From Berryella wangjianweii (lineage in GTDB: Bacteria > Actinomycetota > Coriobacteriia > Coriobacteriales > Eggerthellaceae), in assembly GCA_013201155.1 (NCBI GenBank), contig CP053716.1, positions 186,001 through 250,000 of the forward strand: a DNA stretch of 64,000 nt. The letters run 5' to 3'. Shown piece by piece: positions 45,273 to 53,201 of the stretch. Every line of letters starts with the position of its first letter. The stretch's first letter is position 1. The notes beneath the pieces are model-generated. The model did not search any database and was not told where the DNA came from. It worked only from the letters and a program-made list of their open reading frames with translations. The translations under genes were made by a program, and so were the position numbers.

Positions 45273-46067
45273 ATGTCGTCACTTACTCGCGCTCAATTCG
45301 ACGAGCTGGAGAAACGCTTCCAGCGTGGCGAGGCCGACGAGGCCGACCTGCAGCTGCTCGAGCCCTATCGCGTGCGGCGCGCCGTGCTGCTTGCCTCGGG
45401 CTTCGGGTCGCGCATGGTGCCGGTCACGCTGAACACCCCCAAGCCCCTGGTGAGGGTGAATGGGCGCCGAATCATCGACTCGCTGCTGGATGCCCTGGTG
45501 GCGGCGGGAATCGACGAGATCTACGTGGTAGTGGGCTACCTGGCCGAGCAGTTCGAGCTGCTGCGCAACGACTACCCGCAGGTCAAGCTGATTCACAACC
45601 CACTGTACGACGTCACCAACAACATCTCCTCGGCCGTGGCCGCTGCGCGGCACTTCCGCAACGCCTACGTGTTCGAATCGGACCTGCTGCTGCGCAGCCC
45701 CCAGTTGATCAGCCGCTACAGCTACGACTCGTGGTACCTGGGCGTTCCCGTCGATCGCACCGACGACTGGTGCTTCGTCACTCAGGATGGCGAGGTGAGG
45801 GGCCTGCAGAAGGGCGGCGAGGCGTGCCACCACATGTTCGGGGTGTCGCACTGGACGAACGAGGACGGCGCCCGGCTTGAGCGCGACCTGCGCGAGGCCT
45901 TCGCCTGCGACGAGAACCGTCAGCTGTTCTGGGACGAGATTCCCTGCAACCTGCGGCGCGAGGGCTACCGCATCGCGGTTCGGCCGTGTGCGTTCGACGA
46001 CATCGCCGAGATCGACTCGTTCGCCGAGCTGCAGCAGATCGACCCTGCATACCGTATTTCGCAGTAA
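45273..46067 (+). CDS. LicC-like nucleotidyltransferase
   Basis: A 264-residue sugar-nucleotide/phosphocholine cytidylyltransferase-type enzyme. A short helical N-terminus (1-30) leads into EPYRVRRAVLLASGFGSRM (30-48) with the GxGxR nucleotide loop and TPKPLV. The same EPYRVR junction occurs in the fusion protein upstream, so the two are related, but this copy lacks the HTH and kinase parts. It probably makes a CDP-activated amino alcohol. The ATG follows GAAGGGG. A gap of 247 bases with GC-rich inverted repeats (45041-45059, 45159-45180) and TAGAAT at 45143-45148 suggests its own promoter. Confidence 0.82.
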   Translation: MSSLTRAQFDELEKRFQRGEADEADLQLLEPYRVRRAVLLASGFGSRMVPVTLNTPKPLVRVNGRRIIDSLLDALVAAGIDEIYVVVGYLAEQFELLRNDYPQVKLIHNPLYDVTNNISSAVAAARHFRNAYVFESDLLLRSPQLISRYSYDSWYLGVPVDRTDDWCFVTQDGEVRGLQKGGEACHHMFGVSHWTNEDGARLERDLREAFACDENRQLFWDEIPCNLRREGYRIAVRPCAFDDIAEIDSFAELQQIDPAYRISQ

Positions 46068-46140
46068 GGGCGCCGCGGCTGCGCGGCGGGAGGGTCGGCG
46101 CGCCGTTGACGCCGACGCGACACGAGGGAAAGGAAGGCCC

Positions 46141-46776
46141 ATGCCAACCTGGCCGGAGGGAAACCCCGCGCGTCCTGAGGGGGATGCGGGTCGCGCGATG
46201 CTCGCGCGGATGAACGAAGGGCACCATGAGGTGCTTGCCGCCTGGGGCCTGAGCCTCATCGACTTCGCGGGTGTGAGCCGCGCCTTGGACGTGGGCTGCG
46301 GCGGGGGCGCCAATCTGGTGCGCCTGCGCGAGCGCATGGAGGGCGGTCATGTGACCGGCCTGGACTACTCCGAGCTGAGCGTAGAGGTGTCGCGCCGCAC
46401 GAATGCCGAGGCAATCGCCGAGGGACGGTGCGCGGTGACTCAGGGAGACGTGGCGGCGATGCCTTTCGAGGATGCCGCGTTCAACCTGGTGACAGGCTTC
46501 GAGACGATCTACTTCTGGCCCGATGTTCAGGCGGGGCTGGCCGAGGCGCTGCGCGTGCTGGCGCCCGGCGGTCAGCTGCTGATCTGCAACGAGGCCGATG
46601 ATACCAACGAGTCTGCCTGCGAGCTTGCCGCCAGCGTGGACACGATGGTGGTGTATGCTGGCGAACAGCTGGTGTGCCTGTTCGAGGGCGCCGGGTTCGA
46701 GGACGTGCGGTGGCAGCGTCATCCCCAGACAGGGCATGTGGCGGTTGTCGGGCGACGGCCTCTGTCGGTTCGCTGA
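46141..46776 (+). CDS. Class I SAM-dependent methyltransferase
   Basis: A 211-residue methyltransferase of the UbiE/MT11 type. Motif I is LDVGCGGGANL near 50, GLDYSELSVEVSRR near 80 follows, and the later strand reads LAPGGQLLICNE. The substrate is unknown. Its position 73 bases after the LicC-like gene makes an amino-alcohol N-methyltransferase conceivable, but the sequence alone does not show this. AAAGGAAGG precedes the ATG. Confidence 0.8.
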   Translation: MPTWPEGNPARPEGDAGRAMLARMNEGHHEVLAAWGLSLIDFAGVSRALDVGCGGGANLVRLRERMEGGHVTGLDYSELSVEVSRRTNAEAIAEGRCAVTQGDVAAMPFEDAAFNLVTGFETIYFWPDVQAGLAEALRVLAPGGQLLICNEADDTNESACELAASVDTMVVYAGEQLVCLFEGAGFEDVRWQRHPQTGHVAVVGRRPLSVR

Positions 46777-46821
46777 ACATTCGCGTCGCACAATAATCGG
46801 TTTAACAGGGAAGGAAGCCTC

Positions 46822-47256
46822 ATGAGCAATGAAGGCAAGAAAGTGCGCGTTCACTACACGGGAACGCTTGACGATGGCACGAAGTTCGACTCGTCGCACG
46901 ACCGCAACGAGCCCATCGAGTTCACCGTGCTGGCCGGCATGATGATTCCCGGCTTCGATCGCGCCGTTGCCGATATGCAGGTGGGCGAGACGAAGACGGT
47001 GCGCATTCCCGCCGCCGAGGCTTACGGCGAGGTGGACCCGTCCGCCGTGCACACGGTGCCTTTGGCGCAGCTGCCCGGAGCCGAGAACTGCGAGGTGGGT
47101 CAGCGCGTGATGCTGGGCGGCCCGGGCGGCATGCCCATGAGCGCCGTCGTGACCGCGAAGGATGACGAGGCGATCACCTTCGATATGAACCATGAGCTTG
47201 CGGGCAAGGCTCTCACCTTCAAGATCACCCTGGTGGAGGTTCTTGACGAGGCGTAG
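46822..47256 (+). CDS. slyD: SlyD-like FKBP-type peptidyl-prolyl isomerase
   Basis: A 144-residue protein with the FKBP core split by an insert-in-flap domain: VRVHYTGTLDDGTKFDSS near the start, PGFDRAVADMQVGE, then the flap insertion (about 70-125), and ALTFKITLVEV at the end. It lacks the His-rich tail of E. coli SlyD. It acts as a folding catalyst and chaperone in the cytoplasm. The ATG has GGGAAGGAAG upstream, and a strong terminator follows. Confidence 0.9.
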   Translation: MSNEGKKVRVHYTGTLDDGTKFDSSHDRNEPIEFTVLAGMMIPGFDRAVADMQVGETKTVRIPAAEAYGEVDPSAVHTVPLAQLPGAENCEVGQRVMLGGPGGMPMSAVVTAKDDEAITFDMNHELAGKALTFKITLVEVLDEA

Positions 47257-47282
47257 GGCCTCTGTGCGCATCGCCCGATGCG

Positions 47283-47340
47283 GCGCCCGCGCCCTTCTTC
47301 CCGGCTGTTGTCGGGAGGGGGGCGCGGGCGCTTTCCTTTC
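47283..47340 (+). terminator. Intrinsic terminator of slyD
   Basis: A 12-bp stem GCGCCCGCGCCC/GGGCGCGGGCGC (47283-47294 with 47320-47331) encloses a second small stem and is followed by TTTCCTTTC. Confidence 0.8.
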
Positions 47341-47420
47341 GGGGGAGCAGCGGGCCCCGGTCTGCCGTTCCCGATTCCCGCGTGGAAGCGGGTCGGGCTT
47401 CGCCTGCGTCCGTGGCGCAG

Positions 47421-47456
47421 AGAAAGGCCCCTGACGTCATCTGGCGTCAGGGGCCT
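47421..47456 (-). terminator. Terminator of the DAACS carrier gene
   Basis: A 12-bp stem AGGCCCCTGACG/CGTCAGGGGCCT (47425-47436 with 47445-47456). On the minus strand it is followed by TTCTCTG, 35 bases beyond the stop. Confidence 0.7.
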
Positions 47457-47490
47457 GTTCGTTGCGCGCAGAGGCGCCGTGCGAGGAGGG

Positions 47491-48939
47491 CTACTTCGCG
47501 GGGTCGGGGTTCTCGACGTTTGCGAACTGGTCCAGCTCGCCGCTTTCGCCGATCTCGCAGCCCGCCTCGGCCTTGGTGTACTCCTCCACCGTCTGGGGAC
47601 GGTCGCTCTCGGCCAGGGCGGTGCGGTCCACCGCCTCGATGTCGTCCTTCACGAATACCGAGCGGTCCAGCATGCCCGCCGCATTCGCCACGCAGGTGGT
47701 TACCACGCCATCGCCCGTCACGTTGATGGCGGTGCGGCCCATGTCCAGGATGCGGTCGATGCCCATGATCATGGCCACGCCCTCGGCGGGAAGGCCGACG
47801 CTGGCGAACACCATGGTCAGCATGATGGTGCCCGACCCGGGTACGCCCGCGGTGCCGATGCTGGCTGCCGTGGCGGTGACGATCACGGCCAGCAGCGCCG
47901 CCGCCGACATGTCGATGCCGAACGCCTGCGCAGCGAAGATCACCGCGGCGCCCTGCATGATGGCGGTGCCGTCCATGTTGATCGTGGCGCCCAGCGGAAT
48001 GGTGAACGAGGTGACCTTCGGGCTGACGCCGATGCGCTTCTCAAGCGTCTCCATGTTCAGCGGGATGGTGGCGTTGGACGAGCTGGTGGTGAAGGCGAAC
48101 AGCATCACCGGCACGAACTTGCGCAGGAAGTGCAGAGGGCTCAGCCGCGTGAACAGGAACAAGATGACCATGTACACCACCAGCAGCTGAATCGCCAGGC
48201 CGATGTACACGGTGCCCACGAAGTTCACCATGGGCAGCACGCCCGAGAAGCCCAGGTTCGTGAAGGTACGCGTGATCAGGAAGAAGATGCCCACCGGAGC
48301 CACCTTCAGCACGATGGTGATCATGCGCATCATCACGGCGTTGAACTGGGTGAAGAAGCGGTTGACCGTGGCCACCTTCGAGCCCAGGCGTCCCAGGATG
48401 AAGCCCAGCAGCAGGGCGAAGAAGATGATCTGCAGCATCGATCCCGACGACAGGGAGCCGAACACGTTGGTGGGGATGATGTTCACCAGCACGTCGCGGA
48501 AGGCCAGGGGCTCGGCGGCCTTGGGCTCCACCTTCACGATCTGGTCGAGGTTCAGGCCCATGCCCGGATTGGTGAGCGAGGCCAGGCCCATGGCGATGAT
48601 GATGGCAAGCGCCGTGGTGACCAGGTACATGATGACGGTGCTGCCGCCGATCTTGCCCAGCATCTTGGGGTCGGCGATGGAAGCCGCGCCCACCACGATC
48701 GAGCAGAACACCAGGGGCACGACGAGCATCTGCATCATGCGGATGAATCCCTGGCCCAGCACGTAGCACACGCCCTCGACGAAGTAGGTGTCGATGGGGT
48801 CGCCCTTGGTGACGAACAGGTTCAGCACGATGCCCAAAACGATGCCCGCGAGCAGCGAGATGAGGATCCAGGTGGTCTGCCCCATCTCCTTCCTCGCCGG
48901 CGTGCCCTGCGGGGGCGAGGAAGCATGAGATGTCGTCAT
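47491..48939 (-). CDS. Dicarboxylate/amino acid:cation symporter (DAACS, GltP/GltT-like)
   Basis: A 482-residue glutamate-transporter-family protein. Family motifs are TTSSSNATIPLNM near 315 (serine-rich re-entrant hairpin) and GATINMDGTAI near 350, then the C-terminal TGDGVVTT-type helix. An acidic tail of about 50 residues follows the last helix. It imports glutamate, aspartate or C4-dicarboxylates with cations; substrate choice is not certain. AAAGGTGG precedes the ATG at 48939. It is only distantly like SstT at 2883-4124. Confidence 0.9.
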   Translation of the reverse strand: MTTSHASSPPQGTPARKEMGQTTWILISLLAGIVLGIVLNLFVTKGDPIDTYFVEGVCYVLGQGFIRMMQMLVVPLVFCSIVVGAASIADPKMLGKIGGSTVIMYLVTTALAIIIAMGLASLTNPGMGLNLDQIVKVEPKAAEPLAFRDVLVNIIPTNVFGSLSSGSMLQIIFFALLLGFILGRLGSKVATVNRFFTQFNAVMMRMITIVLKVAPVGIFFLITRTFTNLGFSGVLPMVNFVGTVYIGLAIQLLVVYMVILFLFTRLSPLHFLRKFVPVMLFAFTTSSSNATIPLNMETLEKRIGVSPKVTSFTIPLGATINMDGTAIMQGAAVIFAAQAFGIDMSAAALLAVIVTATAASIGTAGVPGSGTIMLTMVFASVGLPAEGVAMIMGIDRILDMGRTAINVTGDGVVTTCVANAAGMLDRSVFVKDDIEAVDRTALAESDRPQTVEEYTKAEAGCEIGESGELDQFANVENPDPAK

Positions 48940-49152
48940 GTCAAACCACCTTTCTATCAAGGGTCGGGAACGGGCGCGCCTCATGCGCGCGACGCGCTGC
49001 ATATGTTAGAGCCTTCGAGGCCCTTGGCAAAGCGGGAAACGCGCGGAAAACCGTCGGGGGCGGAAATGGGGCGCCCAGGGACGCTTGGTGCATGGCGCAT
49101 GATGCGAACATGGTGTTGGAATGCAGTCCGGCCGGGGCTCGGCGGCGCCTTA

Positions 49153-49158
49153 TATAAT
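49153..49158 (+). promoter_or_regulatory. Putative -10 box of the flippase gene
   Basis: TATAAT, 43 bases before the GTG start, with no good -35 match. Confidence 0.4.
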
Positions 49159-49200
49159 CAGAACCTCGTACGGTTGGGCGCGAGGAGACGGGAGGTGAGC

Positions 49201-50772
49201 GTGCGACACTCGGCATCTGGGCAAACTTCCCGCGCCCCTGGCCGGAAACGACGGCTGAACATCTTCGCGGCCCTGTTCAACCCCTGGTGGGATCGCCTTG
49301 TGGGCGCAGTTGCCGACGGGGGGCTGTCGGCGGCCGAGGAGGAGTACGAGGCGCACAGCACGTCGCGCGACTACGTGTGGAACACCGTGGGCCTGATTGC
49401 CTCCGGAGTTCTGTTTCCCCTGCTCACGGTTGTTGCCACTCAGCTGGTGGGCGTCGAGCGGGCGGGCATGTTCTCACTGGCCTTCGTCATGGCGAACCTG
49501 CTGTTCTTCGTGGGCAGCTTCGGCGTGCGCACGTACCAGATCTCTGACCTGGACGGAGCGCACTCGTTCCTCGATTACCAGGCGCATCGGCTTGCCACCT
49601 GCGCCGTGATGATCGTGGGTGGCCTGGTGCTGTTCTCGGTGCGCGGATATGCCGACGAGATGCTGATGATGAGCGTGTTCGTGATGCTGTTCAAGGCGGT
49701 TGACGCCCTGGCTGACGTGTACGAGGGCCGCCTGCAGCAGGTGGACAAGCTGTATCTGGGGGGCATCTCGCAGACGATCCGCTTCACGGCGTCGCTTTTG
49801 GCATTCCTGGTGCTGCTGGCGATCACGCGCAGCCTGGCGGTTGCCAGTGCGGCGATGTTCCTGGTGGCGCTGGTGTCGTTCGCCCTGGTCACCTTCCCTC
49901 TGGCCCTGCTGGAAACCCCCAAGTCGAACCCTCTGCACCCGCGCGAGGTGATGGGCCTGTTTCGCTCGTGCGCCCCGCTGTTCCTGGCGGTGTTCATGTA
50001 CGCGCTGGTGGACAGCATGCCCAAGTTCGTGATGGAGGGGGCGCTGAGCTACGACAGCCAGCTGTACTTCAACGCGCTGTACTTCCCGGCCCAGGCGATC
50101 CTGATCACGGTGGGCCTGATCTACAAGCCTCAGCTGGTGCGCATGGCCGCACTGTGGGCCGACCCCCTGCGCCGCAGGGGCTTCGACCTGATGATCGTGG
50201 CCATGGTGGTCGTGATCGTGGGCGTCACCGTGCTGGCGGTGGGCGGCATGAAGTGGGTGGGGCTGGCGGCCCTCAGCCTGATGTACGGCATCGACTTCAC
50301 CCAGTACGCCGAGCTGGCCTACATCATGCTGGCCGCCGGCGGCGTGACCGCCGGCATCGACTTCCTGTACCAGGTGATCGTGATCCTGCGCCGTCAGCGC
50401 GTGGTCACCGAGCTGTACGTGATCACGCTGGGATTCTCGGTGCTGGTGCTGATGCTGATGGTGAACATCACGGGGCTCGACGGCGCTGTGATCGGGTACC
50501 TGGTGGTGATGAGCATCCTGTTCGTGCTGCTGGTGCGCGAGTACATTTCGGTGCGGGTGGAGCTTGCCCGCGCCGACCGCGGCGAGGTGGAAGCGTCGGT
50601 GCTGCGCACGGCGGCGTCCGCCAGCCCCGTCAGCCAGGCCCTGCTGTCCGACGAGCGCGAGCGCGCGCGTCGGGCCCTGCGCGCGCGTCGCAGCGGCTTG
50701 GACGCCGCCGACGTGTCGTTCAACCGTCGTGAGGACGCGCGCCGGCGTCTGAGCGCTCGCCGGCGTCGCTGA
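49201..50772 (+). CDS. Wzx/MATE-like flippase (polysaccharide biosynthesis protein)
   Basis: A 523-residue integral membrane protein with about 12 helices, of the MOP exporter superfamily (Wzx/O-antigen flippase-like). It begins after a basic cytoplasmic segment of about 60 residues, and ends with a long Arg/Ala-rich tail (about 455-523). It would move a lipid-linked glycan or other lipid across the membrane; no glycosyltransferases lie nearby. The frame is open far upstream, but the GTG at 49201 has GGGAGG at proper spacing and lies just after the -10 box, so I start there. Confidence 0.78.
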   Translation: MRHSASGQTSRAPGRKRRLNIFAALFNPWWDRLVGAVADGGLSAAEEEYEAHSTSRDYVWNTVGLIASGVLFPLLTVVATQLVGVERAGMFSLAFVMANLLFFVGSFGVRTYQISDLDGAHSFLDYQAHRLATCAVMIVGGLVLFSVRGYADEMLMMSVFVMLFKAVDALADVYEGRLQQVDKLYLGGISQTIRFTASLLAFLVLLAITRSLAVASAAMFLVALVSFALVTFPLALLETPKSNPLHPREVMGLFRSCAPLFLAVFMYALVDSMPKFVMEGALSYDSQLYFNALYFPAQAILITVGLIYKPQLVRMAALWADPLRRRGFDLMIVAMVVVIVGVTVLAVGGMKWVGLAALSLMYGIDFTQYAELAYIMLAAGGVTAGIDFLYQVIVILRRQRVVTELYVITLGFSVLVLMLMVNITGLDGAVIGYLVVMSILFVLLVREYISVRVELARADRGEVEASVLRTAASASPVSQALLSDERERARRALRARRSGLDAADVSFNRREDARRRLSARRRR

Positions 50773-50832
50773 CCGCGTCGCCGCGCACCGCGCCGCATGC
50801 TCGCACCGCCCGTCTTTTTGCAAAGGAGTGCC

Positions 50833-51297
50833 ATGAACCCCAACTCATCCTTCCGTCTTCGCCTGCAGCAGCTGATGGGGAGGCTTGCCGGCAGGACCCA
50901 GCAGGCTCGCTGGGCCAACGGCGCCCCCGCCTTCGGCCGGGTGGGCATCGACGATCTGGGCCGCTTCCTGATCGGGGTATCGGTGGTCCTGATGGTGGCG
51001 GGCCTGTTCCCCGTGCCCTACGTGCGCACGGTCTCGCTGGTGGTGATGGTGGTGGCGCTGCTGCGCGCCCTGTCGCGCAACCATATGGCCCGCGGCCGCG
51101 AGAACCGAGCCTATCTGGACGCCACGGTGCGCCCGCGGGCGTGGTTTCGCCTGCTGGACAAGCGCTGGACGAATCGGGCGACCACGCGCTACCCGCGCTG
51201 CCCGCATTGCCGCAAGGTGTTCGCGGTGCCCAAGGGCAAGGGGAGGATTCGCGCAACGTGCCCGCATTGCCATGAGCAGTCGATGCATACCACGTAG
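50833..51297 (+). CDS. Two-TM protein with C-terminal zinc ribbon
   Basis: A 154-residue protein. A basic N-terminus (1-45) precedes two close hydrophobic helices (about 51-80), then an amphipathic region and a zinc ribbon with CPHC near 122 and CPHC near 143 (spacing 17). Function unknown. Spacing to its neighbours (60 bases before, 8 after) suggests an operon with the flippase and DUF5685 genes. AAAGGAG precedes the ATG. Confidence 0.75.
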   Translation: MNPNSSFRLRLQQLMGRLAGRTQQARWANGAPAFGRVGIDDLGRFLIGVSVVLMVAGLFPVPYVRTVSLVVMVVALLRALSRNHMARGRENRAYLDATVRPRAWFRLLDKRWTNRATTRYPRCPHCRKVFAVPKGKGRIRATCPHCHEQSMHTT

Positions 51298-51305
51298 GAC
51301 CCGGG

Positions 51306-52196
51306 ATGCTTGGATTCGTCGCCCCGGCCGCCGATGCGCTGAGCGCGGAGCAGCGCGAGCGCTATCAGCAGGTGTACTGCGGGGTGTGTCATGCCTTGGG
51401 GGATGCCGCGGGCCAAGTGGGCACGCTGGCGCTCAGCAACGACCTCACGTTCATGGCCTTGGTGCATCTGTCGCTGTACGAGCCGCCTGAGGGCGAGGGG
51501 CGCTCGCGCTGCGTGGCGCATCCCTTCGAGGGGACCTCGTTCGTGACGGGCGACGTGGTGGGCTATGCGGGCGACATGAATCTGGCTCTGGCTTACCACA
51601 AGGCCCTGGATGACTGGCGCGACGACCGCAGCGCGGCGGCCCGCGCGTGGATGACGCTGATGCGCGCACGGTACGAAGGCGTGCGTGCGCGCTGGCCGCG
51701 TCCCTGCGCCGTGATCGAGGCGGGACTGAGCCGGTTGGCGGCCCTTGAGGCCGAAGCCGCAGGGGGTGGGCTGTGCTTCGCCGACGAGGCTGCGCGCACG
51801 TTCGGCGCGGTGGTGGGCGAGCTGTTCGCCCTGCGCGACGATCACTGGGCCGCGGACCTGCGCGTGCTCGGATTCGAGCTGGGGCGATTCATCTATCTTA
51901 TGGATGCTGCCGTCGATGGCGCCGATGACGCGCGCAGGGGCCGCTTCAACGCCCTGGCCGCCACGCAGCTGGCGGCGCCTCAGCTGGACGCGGGGCTTCT
52001 GCGCAGCCTGCTGGCCGACTGCGCCGCGCGCGCAGCGGCGGCCTTCGAGCGCCTTCCGTTGGTGCAGGACGACCAGCTGATGCGAAGCGTGCTGTACGCC
52101 GGGGTGTGGGCGCAGTTCAATGAGCGATTCGGTGCGCATGGCGGTGCTGCGGGGGACGATGGGGCGCCTGAGCCTGCGGGGGACGCCCTGCCTTGA
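51306..52196 (+). CDS. DUF5685 family protein
   Basis: A 296-residue, mostly helical soluble protein. The N-terminus has YCGVCHALG (Cys25, Cys28, His29) followed by LSNDLTFMALVHLSLYE and a further Cys in RCVAHPF near 67, the pattern of the DUF5685 family. A late stretch LGRFIYLMDAAVDGADDARRGRFN carries acidic residues reminiscent of all-helical prenyl-synthase-like folds (weak inference). Function unknown. The J-domain gene follows, an association I recall from Clostridia. Confidence 0.75.
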   Translation: MLGFVAPAADALSAEQRERYQQVYCGVCHALGDAAGQVGTLALSNDLTFMALVHLSLYEPPEGEGRSRCVAHPFEGTSFVTGDVVGYAGDMNLALAYHKALDDWRDDRSAAARAWMTLMRARYEGVRARWPRPCAVIEAGLSRLAALEAEAAGGGLCFADEAARTFGAVVGELFALRDDHWAADLRVLGFELGRFIYLMDAAVDGADDARRGRFNALAATQLAAPQLDAGLLRSLLADCAARAAAAFERLPLVQDDQLMRSVLYAGVWAQFNERFGAHGGAAGDDGAPEPAGDALP

Positions 52197-52340
52197 GCCA
52201 AGGCGTGACCCATTCGCGATGATCATCTTATGAGGCGCGTGCGCCGGGCGGGTGTTTGGGCTACATTCAACCCAGCGCCCGAACGCCGCGAGGCCTTGTG
52301 AGCGCTGCAGATACCAGGCTATTCAGGAAGCGACGATGCT

Positions 52341-53153
52341 GTGAGCAAGACGCCGTACGAGATCCTCGGGGTTTCCCCGTCGGCCACGCCCGACGAGGTG
52401 AAGCGCGCCTATCGCAAGAAGGCCCGCGAGAACCATCCCGACCTGAACCCAGGCGACGAGCATGCCGCCGAGCGCATGAACCAGGTGAACGAGGCGTACG
52501 ACCGAATCATGAATCCCGAGAAGTACGCTCGCGACGATGCGCGCCGTCGTGCGCAGGAGGCCTACGCGCGCGGCGCGGGCGCCGCGCCCGGGGCAGGGGG
52601 CTTTTCGGGTCAGGGGAGTGCGGGGCCCTACGGCTACGGCGCGCCCTCCGGATCGCCCTATGGATGGACCACCGTCGAGATCAACTGGGACGACATATTC
52701 GGTCAGTATTACGGTGCAGGCGTGGGGCCGCGCGACGTGCATCCCGAGGCTTCGGTCGGCGACACGCCCGCCATGCGCGCCGCCATCGACGCCATCAATG
52801 CCGGGCAGCACTCCCGAGCCAAGTCGATGCTCGACAGCATTCCGCCTGCGATGCGCACCACGCGCTGGCTGTACCTGTCGTCGCTGGCGAACTACGGGCT
52901 GGGCAACGTGGTGCTGGCCTACGAGCAGATCCGCATGGCCGTGCAGGCCGAGCCCGGCAACGACGACTACCGACGCGTGCTGGACTCCTTCCAGGCCACA
53001 GGGCGCGCCTACGAGCAGCAGGCCGCCGCGCGCGGCTTCAACGTGGGGTCGGTGGGCTGCCTGCAGTGCTGTTGCGCCATTGTGGCTGCCAACATGTGCA
53101 TGAGCGCGTGCTGTCGCTTCGGCAGCTTCAACAGCGTGCAGGGCTGCGCGTAG
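52341..53153 (+). CDS. J-domain (DnaJ-like) protein with Cys-rich C-terminus
   Basis: A 270-residue protein. Residues 1-60 form a J domain with the HPD triad at 32-34, which would stimulate a DnaK-type ATPase. A Gly/Ala-rich linker follows, then a TPR-like helical repeat (about 145-225, [14 protein letters not shown] and similar). The final 32 residues are strikingly Cys-rich (CLQCCC, CMSACC and a terminal GCA). No DnaJ zinc fingers of the usual type are present. GTG start with AGGAAG upstream. Confidence 0.8.
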   Translation: MSKTPYEILGVSPSATPDEVKRAYRKKARENHPDLNPGDEHAAERMNQVNEAYDRIMNPEKYARDDARRRAQEAYARGAGAAPGAGGFSGQGSAGPYGYGAPSGSPYGWTTVEINWDDIFGQYYGAGVGPRDVHPEASVGDTPAMRAAIDAINAGQHSRAKSMLDSIPPAMRTTRWLYLSSLANYGLGNVVLAYEQIRMAVQAEPGNDDYRRVLDSFQATGRAYEQQAAARGFNVGSVGCLQCCCAIVAANMCMSACCRFGSFNSVQGCA

Positions 53154-53201
53154 CGAGGAGCCGCGCTCGGCCCGGCCCGGGCCGCTCGCGCCTTGCGGCC
53201 C

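Noticed and set aside
47278-49200. Upstream extension of the flippase frame by some 640 codons
   Set aside because: It runs antisense through the DAACS carrier gene; a GTG with a good ribosome site at 49201 and a TATAAT just before it define the start.
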